In this document: in pieces, positions 51,250 to 59,670 of the stretch
Layout of the letters: each line of letters opens with the position of its first letter
How positions within the stretch are numbered: position 1 is the stretch's first letter
Assembly (NCBI GenBank): GCA_017645785.1
Contig: JAGCNW010000030.1
Coordinates: 215,045-279,044, forward strand
Reading direction: 5' to 3'
DNA: 64,000 nucleotides
DNA from: Treponema sp.
Lineage (GTDB): Bacteria; Spirochaetota; Spirochaetia; Treponematales; Treponemataceae
Notes under the pieces: model-generated
Databases searched by the model: none
What the model saw: the letters and a program-made list of their open reading frames with translations, nothing else
Told to the model about the DNA's origin: nothing
Position numbers and translations under genes: made by a program

Positions 51250-53000
51250 GAAGGCTTGTAATTTTCGCGGCGCTTCTTTCTTTTTTGACCCTTCGCGCAT
51301 TTTCGGAAAAGCCCGGACGCGGCGGACAAAATCTTTTGGAGCCCCGCCATTGGATTTACGACTCTCTTCAAATTTTGGAGCAGGAATCCGGCATAGTCCA
51401 GTTTTCGGACCAAGCGCCGATTAACTTGCAGCAAGTCCGCGCGATGCTTGGCGAGATTGACTACGAGTCTTTGAGCGAGCCGGGCAAAGTTCATTACGAC
51501 AACATTATTGAATATTTGCAAGACAGCGCCTTTACTATAAACGCTTCTATCTTGCAAGTTCGCGCGGAGCCGGAGCTTAACCTTGAAGGCTATGTAAAGA
51601 CAAACTCTAGCGTTCCTTGGTTTTACGACCGCTTTGAAAAAAAGCATTTTCTTGAGGCCCCTGTCACGATTTCTGTCGGCGACTACGCTTCGTTTTACGC
51701 TGACATCTTTGCGGGAATCAACAAGAGCGCGGCGCAGGACAAGGACACCTTTATCAACATTCCCTACAGCCCGGATAATTTTGACGTCAACTTTCCCCAC
51801 AAGGCTTATGGTTCCGCGGGCTACGCCTTTACAGACACTGTCGGCTTCAACATCCGAGTCGCCAACATGAGCCAAGCCTTTGGACGGGCGGAGACGGGCT
51901 CAATCATCCAGTCCGAATATTTGACCGACGCGACAAGCGCCGCGCTTTCTGTGTATTCACCGATCGTTCAATATACAGGAGCGATAACCCAATACAACAA
52001 CCACCGCTACCTTTACACCCACAAGGTTGACGCAAGGATTGGAAAAAAATTCCAGATTTCCTTTATGGAAGCGGCCCTTCCTTACGGCGACATGGACTTG
52101 CGCTTCTTTAACCCCATGATGTTCTTGCACAACTACGCCTCTTGGCTTGACTATCAAAAGGGAGACGGAAGCGACGTCGGAAGCTTCTTTGGAATCAAGG
52201 CAAACTTCGCTCCGATAAAGAGCTTAAGAGTGTTCGTCTTGTGGTCGATGACCCAGTTCCAGCTTCCTGTTGAGCTTAGCGAAGACAACAAAGACAAGGA
52301 CAACTACGTTCCCAACGCGATGGGAGTCCAGCTTGGCCTTGAATCATACATTCCCATAAAAAGCGGCCACCTTCACTTGAACCTGGAAGGATATTACGCC
52401 CAGCCATACTTGTACATAAACTCAAGCCCCAACTGGTCTTTTGTAAAAACATCGTCGGAAAGCAATTCAGGCGCGAAGGACTTTTATGAATGGATCGGAA
52501 GCCGCTACGGCCCGGACACGGTGGCCGCGACTTTCCACGCCGCCTACGAAGTTCCTAAAAAATGGTCGGCGGGCTTTAAATATCTTTTCTTGGCTAGGGG
52601 AGAGTTGTCCGATCCCAACATCTTTAAGTCAATCGGCTGGGGGCCCCGCGTTCTCAACCTGAGCGACACGGCCCTAAGAAATTGGGTCTACCCCTTTACT
52701 GTCGCCTCCGACGGTTCCACCCAGTTTAGCCCAAAGTACAAGAACGGCCGCAATCTTGCCGCTCCCACAGGAACGCCAGAATTCGTCAACGTCATAACCC
52801 TTTACGGAACTTACTGCCTGAACGCTTGGCTTGACTTTATGGCCCAGCCGTCTTTGGCCATTATTTTGAATTCCGGACACGAAAGCGGAAAGACAGAGTT
52901 TTCGTTTGAGTTTGTCTTGGGAGCGAGAATAAAATTCACTAAAATAAAAAAGAACAACGTTGTCAAAAAGGAGAACGCTCAAAATGTTTCAGAAAATTAA
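51246..53000 (+). CDS. Outer-membrane beta-barrel protein, paralogue 2 (Wzi-like?)
   Basis: 584 residues with a signal peptide (LVIFAALLSFLTLRAFS). Its architecture matches paralogue 1: N-terminal motif RHWIYDSLQILEQESG, then the barrel with EWIGSRYGPDTVAATFHAAY and WSAGFKYLFLARGELSDPN, clearly homologous to paralogue 1. The ATG overlaps the previous stop (ATGA) with GGAGG upstream, so the two are translated together. The tail (KIKKNNVVKKENAQNVSEN) is polar. The likely ligand or cargo is unknown. Confidence 0.7.
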   Translation: MRRLVIFAALLSFLTLRAFSEKPGRGGQNLLEPRHWIYDSLQILEQESGIVQFSDQAPINLQQVRAMLGEIDYESLSEPGKVHYDNIIEYLQDSAFTINASILQVRAEPELNLEGYVKTNSSVPWFYDRFEKKHFLEAPVTISVGDYASFYADIFAGINKSAAQDKDTFINIPYSPDNFDVNFPHKAYGSAGYAFTDTVGFNIRVANMSQAFGRAETGSIIQSEYLTDATSAALSVYSPIVQYTGAITQYNNHRYLYTHKVDARIGKKFQISFMEAALPYGDMDLRFFNPMMFLHNYASWLDYQKGDGSDVGSFFGIKANFAPIKSLRVFVLWSMTQFQLPVELSEDNKDKDNYVPNAMGVQLGLESYIPIKSGHLHLNLEGYYAQPYLYINSSPNWSFVKTSSESNSGAKDFYEWIGSRYGPDTVAATFHAAYEVPKKWSAGFKYLFLARGELSDPNIFKSIGWGPRVLNLSDTALRNWVYPFTVASDGSTQFSPKYKNGRNLAAPTGTPEFVNVITLYGTYCLNAWLDFMAQPSLAIILNSGHESGKTEFSFEFVLGARIKFTKIKKNNVVKKENAQNVSEN

Positions 53001-54735
53001 CTCTTTGAAAAAAATCGCCTTGGCCGCGGCCTTGTCTCTTTTTGTCGGAGCGGCGGCATTTTCGCAAGTGGTCATCGACCCGAACCTTGACTTTTACGAA
53101 AGCGCCCGCCAATGGCAAATAAAGGGCTATGTGGACTTTTTGCCGCAGTTCAGCCCATATCCGGCCAGCGTCGTAAAAGAAATTCTTGACGCGGTCATTG
53201 AAAAAGGCTCTGACGACGACGTTGAAACAGCGCAATACTATTACGAAAAATATTTTTCCAAGCAATGGCATGCCGCTCTTGAGGTTGGCGGCAGCTTAAA
53301 GGCTTCCAACAAGGGCTCGGACAAGTTGACAAAATTTATTTTTGTGGAGCCTTCTGTTTACGGAGACGTTTTGTTCAAGGACTGGATCGCCTTGGGCTAC
53401 AGCTTGGGCTTGAACTTGCACAACAAGTCAACCCAGTCGTCCGAAATCTTAAGGACTTTCCAAAACGAACCCTTGAACACTTGGGGCGACGCGGCCACCT
53501 TTGGACCTGTAGACGGAAACTGGGATATGGAAGCCGGCCTCAATGTCGGAAACGCCACAATCAACGGAATCGTCGGCGCCAACCGAATCGGCTTTTCAAA
53601 CATTTACGGCCACGACAACATAATCGTAAATCCGCTCTCGTGCCACATGAACAATCTTCTTGTGAATTATTCTTCGGAAAAGTGGCAGTATTCGCAATCG
53701 ATTTCGGCAATAGCCGCGACAAACTTCAAGGGCGAGCACACCGCCAATAAATTCTTGGCCTTCCATTCAGTCCGCTTCACCCCGATAAAGCAGCTTTCAA
53801 TAACTTATTTTGAAGCGGGCGTTTTTGGCGAACGCTTTGACCCCAGCTACTTGATTCCCGCTCCGTATATTCTTTTGCAGGGAATGTTTGACGCCGGCGA
53901 CAACGACATCTACGGCCTTCATTTTGAATACAGGCCCTTTGACCGCTTTGAGGCCGCCCTCACTTTTGCAATTGACGACATAAGCATTGACGATTGGGGA
54001 AAGGGCAACTTTAACTCAAAGTTCAAGGCCGCCTTGCAGACAGGCGTCATGTACACGCCCGCCGCAGTTTTTTGCAAAAAGATAGCCTTTGACTATACTT
54101 TGGTTCTTCCTTACATGTACTCGCACTGGATTAATTCTCCCTCTGATTCTTCTCCTGTTCCTGCCGCGACATTCAACTACCAAGACTTCACCAACCATGG
54201 AGTTTCGGTTGGCTCCAACTTGCCGCCAAATTCTGACCGCTTGCATTTTGAAGCCGCTTTTGAACCGTTGAAGCGCCTTAACCTTAATGTCGCGACTGAC
54301 TTCATTCGTCACGCCAACGAGACTGAAAGCTGGACAGGGTCAGAAGCTATCGAGCACTGCGGCAAGTTTGCGGCCGGCGACAACACAGGAAGCGTCGCTA
54401 CCGATCCTTATCCAAAGAGCGTTCAAGAGAAGATGGTCTTTATGAAGCAAGACCACAAAATGTATGTTTTCCAGCTGGGCCTAAAAGCCTCTTGGGAGGC
54501 CTTTAGAAGGCGCTACGGCACTCTAACCTTAAGTTTGGGATACACCTTTGAGTTTATCTACAACAAGGGAGTTGATTCGGCGATCTATTCAAGCGCCGTC
54601 GCCGAAGCGGTCAACGCCGCCGCCACAGCAAGCGCCAAGCAATCGATTGTGGAGTCGGCAAAAAAGAATTGGGCCGACCAATTGCGCAACGAAGTCAATA
54701 ATTACATTTCGCTTTCCGCAAAATACAGCTACTAA
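52984..54735 (+). CDS. Outer-membrane beta-barrel protein, divergent paralogue 3
   Basis: 583 residues with a signal peptide (KIALAAALSLFVGAAAFS-Q). The N-terminal segment (NLDFYESARQWQIKGYVDFL ... SVVKEILDAVIEKG) parallels the helical domains of paralogues 1 and 2. The barrel strands are aromatic (HFEYRPFDRFEAALTFAIDD), but the EWIGS...GPD motif is replaced. An Ala-rich helix (EAVNAAATASAKQSIV) precedes the last strand. I use ATG 52984 with AAGGAG upstream; it overlaps the end of paralogue 2 by 17 nt. Confidence 0.68.
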   Translation: MFQKINSLKKIALAAALSLFVGAAAFSQVVIDPNLDFYESARQWQIKGYVDFLPQFSPYPASVVKEILDAVIEKGSDDDVETAQYYYEKYFSKQWHAALEVGGSLKASNKGSDKLTKFIFVEPSVYGDVLFKDWIALGYSLGLNLHNKSTQSSEILRTFQNEPLNTWGDAATFGPVDGNWDMEAGLNVGNATINGIVGANRIGFSNIYGHDNIIVNPLSCHMNNLLVNYSSEKWQYSQSISAIAATNFKGEHTANKFLAFHSVRFTPIKQLSITYFEAGVFGERFDPSYLIPAPYILLQGMFDAGDNDIYGLHFEYRPFDRFEAALTFAIDDISIDDWGKGNFNSKFKAALQTGVMYTPAAVFCKKIAFDYTLVLPYMYSHWINSPSDSSPVPAATFNYQDFTNHGVSVGSNLPPNSDRLHFEAAFEPLKRLNLNVATDFIRHANETESWTGSEAIEHCGKFAAGDNTGSVATDPYPKSVQEKMVFMKQDHKMYVFQLGLKASWEAFRRRYGTLTLSLGYTFEFIYNKGVDSAIYSSAVAEAVNAAATASAKQSIVESAKKNWADQLRNEVNNYISLSAKYSY

Positions 54736-54753
54736 GGATTTTAGGAGAATCGC

Positions 54754-55893
54754 ATGGCTAAACGCAAATTTTTGTTTTTATACTTGACTACTGGCGCCGG
54801 CCACATCTCAACGGCGCGCGTTTTAAAAGAACAGATTCTCAAGCAAAATCCCGACGCGGAAATCGTCATGGTCAACGGCTTTGACCGGGGAAACATTCTG
54901 GGAAAGGTTGGCTTTGAACTTTTGTATTTTTGGTCCACCAATTTCTTGCACGGACTTTTCCCGCTTATATACGACTTGGGCCAGCACAGGGCTTTTGTAA
55001 CGCTGATAAGCAAGTTGATGCGCTATCACACCGTTCACTACCTAAAAAAAATATTCAAGCGCGAGCAGCCTACAGACATCGTTTCCTTCCATCATTCGCT
55101 TTCCACATTCGCGAAGTCCGCGGTGACTCGCTTGCACAAAAAGATCAACATAACCGTCATGGTCACAGATCCCTTTACCGTTCCCCATGTTTGGTTCTGG
55201 GACAGAAGCTTGGATTACTTTGTTTATTCGGAGGAGGCCAAGCGAACGGGAATCGAGCAAAAGGTTCCCGAAAGCCAAATAAAGATCGTTCCCTTTGTGA
55301 TGAATCCAAAATACTTGGAGCCGTTTGGAAAGGAAGACATTCTTGCTTTGCGAAAAAAGCATGGCTTTGACGCTAATAAAAAGACTGTCCTTTTGGTTGG
55401 AGGAGGCGACGGACTTCCTGGCGCGGTTGACATAGTAAACAAGTGCGTTTTGAGAAAGGCTCAATTTGCCATAGCCGTCGTTTGCGGAAAAGACATGGGA
55501 AAATACGCCTACTTGGAAAGCCTTTCGCGCCTTTACCCAAAGCTGGACCTTCATGTCTACGGCTTTGTAAACTACCTTGACGAATTGATAAAGCTTTCTG
55601 ACTGCGTTGTCATGAAGGCCGGACCGGCCACTCTTATCGAGGTCCTTTCTTGCAGAAAGCCCATAATAATTTCCCGCTACATTCACAACCAGGAATTGGG
55701 CAACATGCGCTTTGCGGTTCAAAACAAGGTTGGATATTTTATCCAAAAGCCCGCCAAAATTTACGACAAAATCGAAGAGATTCTAAGCGACGAAACTTTT
55801 GACGAGCGCATGGCCAAGAATTTTGACAATCTGACTTTTGACACGGATTCAAGCAAAATCGCAAAGCTATTGCTCGAAAAGCCCGTCCGCTAA
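54754..55893 (+). CDS. MGDG-synthase/UgtP-like glycosyltransferase (GT28)
   Basis: 379 residues. The N-terminal domain opens with the MGDG-synthase motif LYLTTGAGHISTARVLKEQI and continues with VSFHHSLSTFAKSAVTRL and VTDPFTVPHVWFW. The C-terminal nucleotide-sugar domain has LLVGGGDGLPGAVDIV and the donor-site pattern DCVVMKAGPATLIEVLSCRKP followed by QELGNMRFAVQNKVGYFI. Enzymes of this family put galactose or glucose on diacylglycerol, a major treponemal membrane lipid. AGGAG precedes the ATG. It closes the outer-membrane barrel operon, suggesting envelope glycolipid work. Confidence 0.85.
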   Translation: MAKRKFLFLYLTTGAGHISTARVLKEQILKQNPDAEIVMVNGFDRGNILGKVGFELLYFWSTNFLHGLFPLIYDLGQHRAFVTLISKLMRYHTVHYLKKIFKREQPTDIVSFHHSLSTFAKSAVTRLHKKINITVMVTDPFTVPHVWFWDRSLDYFVYSEEAKRTGIEQKVPESQIKIVPFVMNPKYLEPFGKEDILALRKKHGFDANKKTVLLVGGGDGLPGAVDIVNKCVLRKAQFAIAVVCGKDMGKYAYLESLSRLYPKLDLHVYGFVNYLDELIKLSDCVVMKAGPATLIEVLSCRKPIIISRYIHNQELGNMRFAVQNKVGYFIQKPAKIYDKIEEILSDETFDERMAKNFDNLTFDTDSSKIAKLLLEKPVR

Positions 55894-55902
55894 CAAGATT
55901 GT

Positions 55903-55988
55903 AGCGTGCCATTAGTAACGGTCAAGGCACGCTGCGCTTAAAGCCTTGACTCGTTACTTATGGGGCGTTATTGAGATTGTAACGCCCC
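55903..55988. terminator. Three overlapping inverted repeats at a convergent junction
   Basis: AGCGTGCC (55903-55910) pairs with GGCACGCT (55926-55933). AGTAACG-GTCAAGGC (55914-55928) pairs with GCCTTGAC-TCGTTACT (55943-55958) with one bulge. GGGGCGTTA (55962-55970) pairs with TAACGCCCC (55980-55988) and spans the thiI stop codon. The first two exclude each other. They probably stop transcription from both sides; none has a long T run. Confidence 0.5.
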
Positions 55989-57146
55989 ATTCCAAAATCG
56001 TTTGATTTCGCGCTTTTCAAAGGACTCTTGCAAAAGGCCCTCTATGTTCATCGCGTCGTAAATCTTTTTGGCCTCTTCTTTGTCAGCCTTTAGGACGGGA
56101 TGCTTGGGGCTGAACAATACGCAGCAATCCTCGTAGGGCAAAATCGAAGTGTCGTAAGTTCCAATTGTGACCGCGTCCGCGATGATTTCTTCCTTGTCCA
56201 TTCCAACCAAGGGGCGGATAAGGGGGTAGGCCGCCATCATTTCGGTTACGGCCATGTTTTCTATCGTTTGGCTTGCAACTTGGCCAAGGGATTCGCCTGT
56301 CACAATGCATTGGGCGCCGATTCGCGCGGCGATTTTGTTGGCCACTGCCATCATGCACATTCTTAAAAGCAGGGTTGACCAAGATTCCGGCGAGCTTTTT
56401 TTGATTTGCATTTGCGCTTCGGTAAAGCTGACTATGTGCAGATGGACGCTCACTCCGTACCTTGAGATTCGCGCGGCCAAGTCTTCCACTTTTTTTTGCG
56501 CCTCGTCGCTGGTGTAGGGGTAGGAATGGTAGTAAACCGCGTCGATTTTCATTCCGCGCCGCATCATTCTCCAGCCGGCAACGGGGCTGTCGATGCCGCC
56601 GCTAAGCAAAAGCAAGCCGTGCCCGCTAACTCCGACGGGAAGACCTCTGATTCCCTTTTTGTCGTCGGTGTAGACATAAACTTGGTCTCTAACCTCGATG
56701 AAAACTTTTACGTCGGGCTTGTGAACGTCAACGAGCAAAACTTTTTGGTCAAAGACTCGGGCGGCGGCCTCTTTGTTTATTTGATACGAGTCAAGAGGAA
56801 AATTCTTGTCGGCGCGGCGCGCCTCGCACTTGAAGGTCTTGGCTCCGTTCTTCGCCGCTTGGACGCACAGATCGTAGACCACGTCTTTTATCGCTTCTAT
56901 GTCTTTTGGAACGGTTTGCGTCTTTGCCCAGCCTGTTATTCCGACCAAATGCTCAAGGCAAAATTCTATTTTTTCTGAATAAGAGTCTTCTGCGACAAAA
57001 TACATTCGCCCCGCGCGCAAAGTGATTTTGATGTCGTCCTCTTTGTTAAGGTAAGAGCGCGCGTTGTGCAAGAGTTGTTTTTCAAATTGCTTTATGTTGG
57101 AGCCTTTTAATGTAAGCTCTCCAAGCTTTGCCAAGTATGTGACCAT
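55968..57146 (-). CDS. thiI: tRNA 4-thiouridine sulfurtransferase ThiI, form without a rhodanese domain
   Basis: 392 residues: a ferredoxin-like domain (LGELTLKGSNIKQFEKQL), a THUMP domain (CEARRADKNFPLDSYQINKE, RGLPVGVSGHGLLLLSGG junction) and a PP-loop AANH domain with LLSGGIDSPVAGW. The conserved cysteine region ILPYEDCCVLFSPKHP is present. E. coli ThiI has a C-terminal rhodanese domain, absent here as in many bacteria, so sulfur must come by another route. The promoter lies so near the ATG that the message should be leaderless. Confidence 0.92.
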   Translation of the reverse strand: MVTYLAKLGELTLKGSNIKQFEKQLLHNARSYLNKEDDIKITLRAGRMYFVAEDSYSEKIEFCLEHLVGITGWAKTQTVPKDIEAIKDVVYDLCVQAAKNGAKTFKCEARRADKNFPLDSYQINKEAAARVFDQKVLLVDVHKPDVKVFIEVRDQVYVYTDDKKGIRGLPVGVSGHGLLLLSGGIDSPVAGWRMMRRGMKIDAVYYHSYPYTSDEAQKKVEDLAARISRYGVSVHLHIVSFTEAQMQIKKSSPESWSTLLLRMCMMAVANKIAARIGAQCIVTGESLGQVASQTIENMAVTEMMAAYPLIRPLVGMDKEEIIADAVTIGTYDTSILPYEDCCVLFSPKHPVLKADKEEAKKIYDAMNIEGLLQESFEKREIKRFWNGALQSQ

Positions 57147-57152
57147 TCCGCC

Positions 57153-57181
57153 ATTATATATGAATGTTGGACACTAGGCAA
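57153..57181 (-). promoter_or_regulatory. thiI promoter, predicted leaderless
   Basis: Minus strand: TTGCCT (57181-57176), a 17-nt spacer and TATAAT (57158-57153). Only six bases separate the -10 from ATG 57146. Confidence 0.62.
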
Positions 57182-57208
57182 GCGGCTGACTTGACCGCCG
57201 TAGCGGCC

Positions 57209-57237
57209 TTGACAAAGCTTAAAATTTAATAGATATT
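57209..57237 (+). promoter_or_regulatory. Promoter of the DUF4912 gene, predicted leaderless
   Basis: TTGACA (57209-57214), a 17-nt spacer and GATATT (57232-57237). ATG 57247 is nine bases after the -10 and no Shine-Dalgarno is present. It is divergent from the thiI promoter. Confidence 0.55.
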
Positions 57238-57246
57238 TATAACATT

Positions 57247-57912
57247 ATGAAAAAGGACAATCGTTTGACGCGGGCAAAATTGGAAGCCCTGTCATCAGTA
57301 GAATTGCTAGAAATAGCCGACGAGTATGGCATTGACGCGCCCGACGATTTGAACAGACAGTTTATAATTGGCGACTTGCTTGAGCTTGCCAGCGAATTGG
57401 AATCCGACGAAAAGGTAAAAGAGACAATCGCGCTTTCTGACGAAGAGCAAGTGATCAACGTAAACACGCTGCCGGCCGGTTACAACGAAACTAAAATAAA
57501 CGTAATATTGCGCAATCCGATTTCGCTCTTTGTATGGTGGGATTTAAGCGACTGGGCAATAAAAAAAATTAAGGCGGAGCGCGGCCAATTGCGCCTTTCT
57601 GTTTACTTTTTTGAAAGCCTTGACGACGAAAAGCCGGCCGACGCTTTTGACATTCAGCTTTCTTTGGCCGACCGCGAGCAATACGTAATCATTCCCAGTT
57701 CAAAAAAAATCGCGCGAGTCGATTTGATTTCCGAAAGCGCCGGCAAGAGCGACATTCTTGCTTGTTCGGAAAAAATAATTATTCCCAAGGGATCTTCCGT
57801 CATGGCTTCTAAGCCTGGCGAAAAGCTGGAGGTGTCTCGCATTGTGGAACATTCTGGAGTGGCAGAATTGTTAAGGCGGCATTACAACAGGTACCGCCAA
57901 TCATTTGATTGA
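57247..57912 (+). CDS. DUF4912-domain protein
   Basis: 221 residues. The N-terminal 55 residues look like a small Rho-N/SAP-like helical domain (SSVELLEIADEYGIDAPDDL). The rest matches DUF4912: YNETKINVILRNPISLFVWW, a Trp-rich strand, and QLSLADREQYVIIPSSKKIA, a beta-sandwich that resembles carbohydrate-recognition or FHA-like folds. DUF4912 genes often neighbour DUF1957/GH57 enzymes, as here. It is probably cytoplasmic. The biochemical role is unknown. Confidence 0.8.
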   Translation: MKKDNRLTRAKLEALSSVELLEIADEYGIDAPDDLNRQFIIGDLLELASELESDEKVKETIALSDEEQVINVNTLPAGYNETKINVILRNPISLFVWWDLSDWAIKKIKAERGQLRLSVYFFESLDDEKPADAFDIQLSLADREQYVIIPSSKKIARVDLISESAGKSDILACSEKIIIPKGSSVMASKPGEKLEVSRIVEHSGVAELLRRHYNRYRQSFD

Positions 57913-57928
57913 AATGTAAGGTAAAAAT

Positions 57929-59488
57929 ATGGCTTCTAAAAATTTGATTTATGTTCTTAACCTACATTGCCCATATATAAAGATTGGCGACTCTGACGTT
58001 GCGCATTCTGAAGAAGAGACGTCTTTGCTCTTCCAAACTTTTTCAAATATGTTCTTGCCCGCGCTTGACTTGCTTTCGTTCTTTAAAAGCCAAAAGCTTG
58101 ACGCAAAGTTGGCCTTGGTTTTTTCGGCGTCAACTTGCGAAATCCTTTCCGACCCTGACATAAAAAGAAAGTACAACAAGTGGCTTGACAACTTGATCGA
58201 GCTTGGCAATAAAGAAGTCGCGCGCGTAAAAAAGAATTCTGACTTAAAGAAAGTCGCGGCCAACAATTTGCGCCGGGCCATGGAAAACAAGCGCATGTAC
58301 AATCAGGTTTGGAATTGCGATTTGTTAAAGGCTTTTGTTTCTTTTGCCGAAGAAGGCTACGCGGAGATTTTGGCCACTTGCGGAACGTATTTGTTCATGC
58401 CTCATTTTGCGGACATGAAGGAAATATTGAACGCCCAGGTGGAAAGCGGCCTTTTTGCCATCAAGCAATATTTTGGCCGCGTCAGCGACGGCTTTTTCTT
58501 GCCGGAGATGGGCTACGCTCCCGGAATTGAAGAAGTGATAAAGTCTTATGGCGTTTCATACGCCCTTTTGCCTTCCATGAGCTTTTTGTTTTCGGAGGTT
58601 TCTCCGCAGAACGGAACCTTTATGCCGGCGCGCTGCCAAAACGGGCTTTCCATTGTCGCGGCCGAAGACTTTATGGCGGACCGCGAATTTAGCCCCTTGT
58701 ACTTGGACGCGTCCAAGGACTTGGCTTGGGAATTGACCGCAAAGGAATTGACTCCGTTCATAAAGGAAGGAAAGCCGCGCTCGGCGACTTCTTGGAGCTA
58801 CAAAAATAGGGACGGGGACGACTACAGCGTCGATTCCGCCTTGAGCCAGATAAAGACCGACGCAAAGGAATTTGTTGACAAAAATGAGCAGGCGCTCAAA
58901 AAGGCGGCGATAATTTTGGGCGATGACGCCGACGTTTCCGTTACGGTTGTTTTTGACGCGCTTTCTTTGAGCTCGAACTGGCCGGAATTTTTTGACTGGC
59001 TAAAAGAGTCGGCTGTTCTTGCCATTGGACAAGGCTTGCGCGTTACAAGTCCCGGCGTAATTTTGGAAGGAAAATTCTTGGCCCAGAAAATCTCGCCGTA
59101 TCCGGCCGCCTTTTCGGAATTCGCGTACGGCGAAAACCTTATCTCAAACAAAAACTCATGGATGATCCGCTATCTAAGAAAGGCCAGCGAAAGAATCGTT
59201 GACTTGGTTTCTCGTTTTCCAGGCGACGGCGGCCTAAAGACCCGCTTGTTGAACCTGGGAGCCAGGGAACTTCTTTTGGTTCAAGACTGCACGTTGGCAA
59301 AAATGGTGGACCAAAACAACTTCTCGGATTGCGCCGCCGAATTCTTTAAGCGGGGAATCGTCTCTTTCTCCAACATCTTTGACGCGCTGGGCAGCAACAC
59401 GGTCAGCACCGAATGGTTCTGTTCGCTCGAAAAGCTGCACCCAGTGATGCCATGGCTCAACTACCGCATATTTGCAAAGAAAAAGTAA
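57929..59488 (+). CDS. GH57-family protein (DUF1957-like), possible alpha-glucan branching enzyme
   Basis: 519 residues. The beta/alpha-barrel start is LNLHCPYIKIGDSD. The nucleophile region FFLPEMGYAPGIEEVIKSYG matches the LPE...PG pattern of GH57 branching enzymes. The acid/base region is altered: VFDALSLSSNWPEFFDWL stands where family members typically have an FD(T/A)...HWW sequence; the Asp is kept but the His is not. The C-terminal helical domain is present. It follows the DUF4912 gene by 16 nt with AAGG as a weak Shine-Dalgarno. A role in glycogen or maltodextrin metabolism is likely; exact activity is uncertain. Confidence 0.78.
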   Translation: MASKNLIYVLNLHCPYIKIGDSDVAHSEEETSLLFQTFSNMFLPALDLLSFFKSQKLDAKLALVFSASTCEILSDPDIKRKYNKWLDNLIELGNKEVARVKKNSDLKKVAANNLRRAMENKRMYNQVWNCDLLKAFVSFAEEGYAEILATCGTYLFMPHFADMKEILNAQVESGLFAIKQYFGRVSDGFFLPEMGYAPGIEEVIKSYGVSYALLPSMSFLFSEVSPQNGTFMPARCQNGLSIVAAEDFMADREFSPLYLDASKDLAWELTAKELTPFIKEGKPRSATSWSYKNRDGDDYSVDSALSQIKTDAKEFVDKNEQALKKAAIILGDDADVSVTVVFDALSLSSNWPEFFDWLKESAVLAIGQGLRVTSPGVILEGKFLAQKISPYPAAFSEFAYGENLISNKNSWMIRYLRKASERIVDLVSRFPGDGGLKTRLLNLGARELLLVQDCTLAKMVDQNNFSDCAAEFFKRGIVSFSNIFDALGSNTVSTEWFCSLEKLHPVMPWLNYRIFAKKK

Positions 59489-59504
59489 AAAACTGACCCT
59501 AAAG

Positions 59505-59630
59505 GCGGGTTCCAGCGACGAAAAAAAGGGCCTCGATGCCCCCGTCCTTCGCTTGCAGTTTGATGCCTGCGGCCAAACTGCTTCGCTGACGGGACCCACC
59601 AAGACCCTTTTTTTCTGCGTCCCGCCCCTT
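59505..59630. repeat. Nested inverted repeat at the GH57/mmsB convergent junction
   Basis: An outer imperfect inverted repeat of about 45 nt per arm (with AAAAAAAGGG at 59521-59530 against CCCTTTTTTT at 59605-59614) encloses an inner perfect stem GCAGTTTG (59555-59562) and CAAACTGC (59574-59581). It separates two convergent genes and offers a T run in both directions, so a bidirectional terminator is likely. No gene is visible in 59489-59670. Confidence 0.6.
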
Positions 59631-59670
59631 CTTGTCCGTTTTTCTTTCTTGCGGAGCGAAGGGGAGGAGC

